From contig UQWA01000036.1 in NCBI GenBank assembly GCA_900544685.1, forward strand, positions 1 through 22,474: 22,474 bases of DNA, in the 5' to 3' direction. Numbering within the stretch: position 1 is the first letter of the stretch; every line of letters begins with the position of its first letter. Below the pieces are notes generated by a model. The model saw nothing but the letters and a program-made list of their open reading frames with translations. It ran no database searches and was not told where the DNA came from. Source of the stretch: an uncultured Lachnospiraceae bacterium. GTDB lineage: Bacteria > Bacillota > Clostridia > Lachnospirales > Lachnospiraceae. A program made the position numbers and the translations under genes. Below, piece after piece: positions 22,428-22,474 of the stretch.

Positions 22428-22474
22428 CTTTATAGGAAAGACCGCCTTCGGCGCTCTCTTGAATTAAAATAGCC

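Noticed and set aside
22440..22462. CGCC-TTC-GGCG mini-hairpin near the right edge compared with the palindromic repeat at 770-857
   Set aside because: Only a few bases are shared; it cannot be linked to the left-hand repeat from this window alone.

Overview
The window looks like a chromosomal segment of a low-to-mid GC Gram-positive anaerobe, most likely a member of the Lachnospiraceae (Clostridia). The reasons are the gene order apt - relA - MBL hydrolase - hemZ - HD-GYP - hisS - aspS, strong AGGAGG-type ribosome binding sites, a MacB-type exporter without any outer-membrane partner, the rpsB-tsf pair, and a terminator-type TPP riboswitch. The assignment rests on gene content and protein style, not on a database search.

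Left part (1-2313). On the minus strand lie a HAD hydrolase of the D-x-G-N-V type, a tRNA-Leu with the unusual anticodon AAG under a consensus promoter, and an aromatic acid exporter-like membrane protein. Between the HAD gene and the tRNA is a palindrome-rich block. In it, the 3' end of the tRNA and its terminator hairpin are present twice, separated by two further hairpins.

Middle (2248-11355). A plus-strand tRNA-Leu(CAG) is followed by a terminator that overlaps the probable promoter of a tightly packed seven-gene operon. The genes are apt (adenine salvage), relA (bifunctional (p)ppGpp synthetase/hydrolase), a GloB-like metallo-hydrolase, hemZ (radical SAM), a stand-alone HD-GYP protein, hisS and aspS. 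The HisRS looks more like the eukaryotic/archaeal branch than the common bacterial type and has a shortened C-terminal domain. A bidirectional terminator closes the operon.

Right-centre (11374-20228) is the most unusual part. A minus-strand lipoprotein made of two diverged copies of one domain lies divergent from a plus-strand operon. The operon order is: first HlyD/MacA-type adaptor (with an acidic Trp-containing decapeptide-repeat tail), MacB/LolD-type ATPase, second adaptor of 1088 residues, FtsX/MacB-type permease, and a secreted Ig-like (BIG2-type) protein. The second adaptor carries an insertion of about 700 residues at the tip of its alpha-hairpin, where MacA of diderms meets TolC. This insertion has Thr/Glu-rich linkers and at least one Cna_B-like domain. 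The set looks like a cell-envelope export or surface machine adapted to a single-membrane cell.

Right end (20209-22474). rpsB and tsf follow under a promoter whose -35 box lies inside the preceding terminator palindrome. A strong terminator ends tsf. A TPP riboswitch with its own consensus promoter and terminator then leads to a gene, presumably for thiamine synthesis or uptake, beyond the window.
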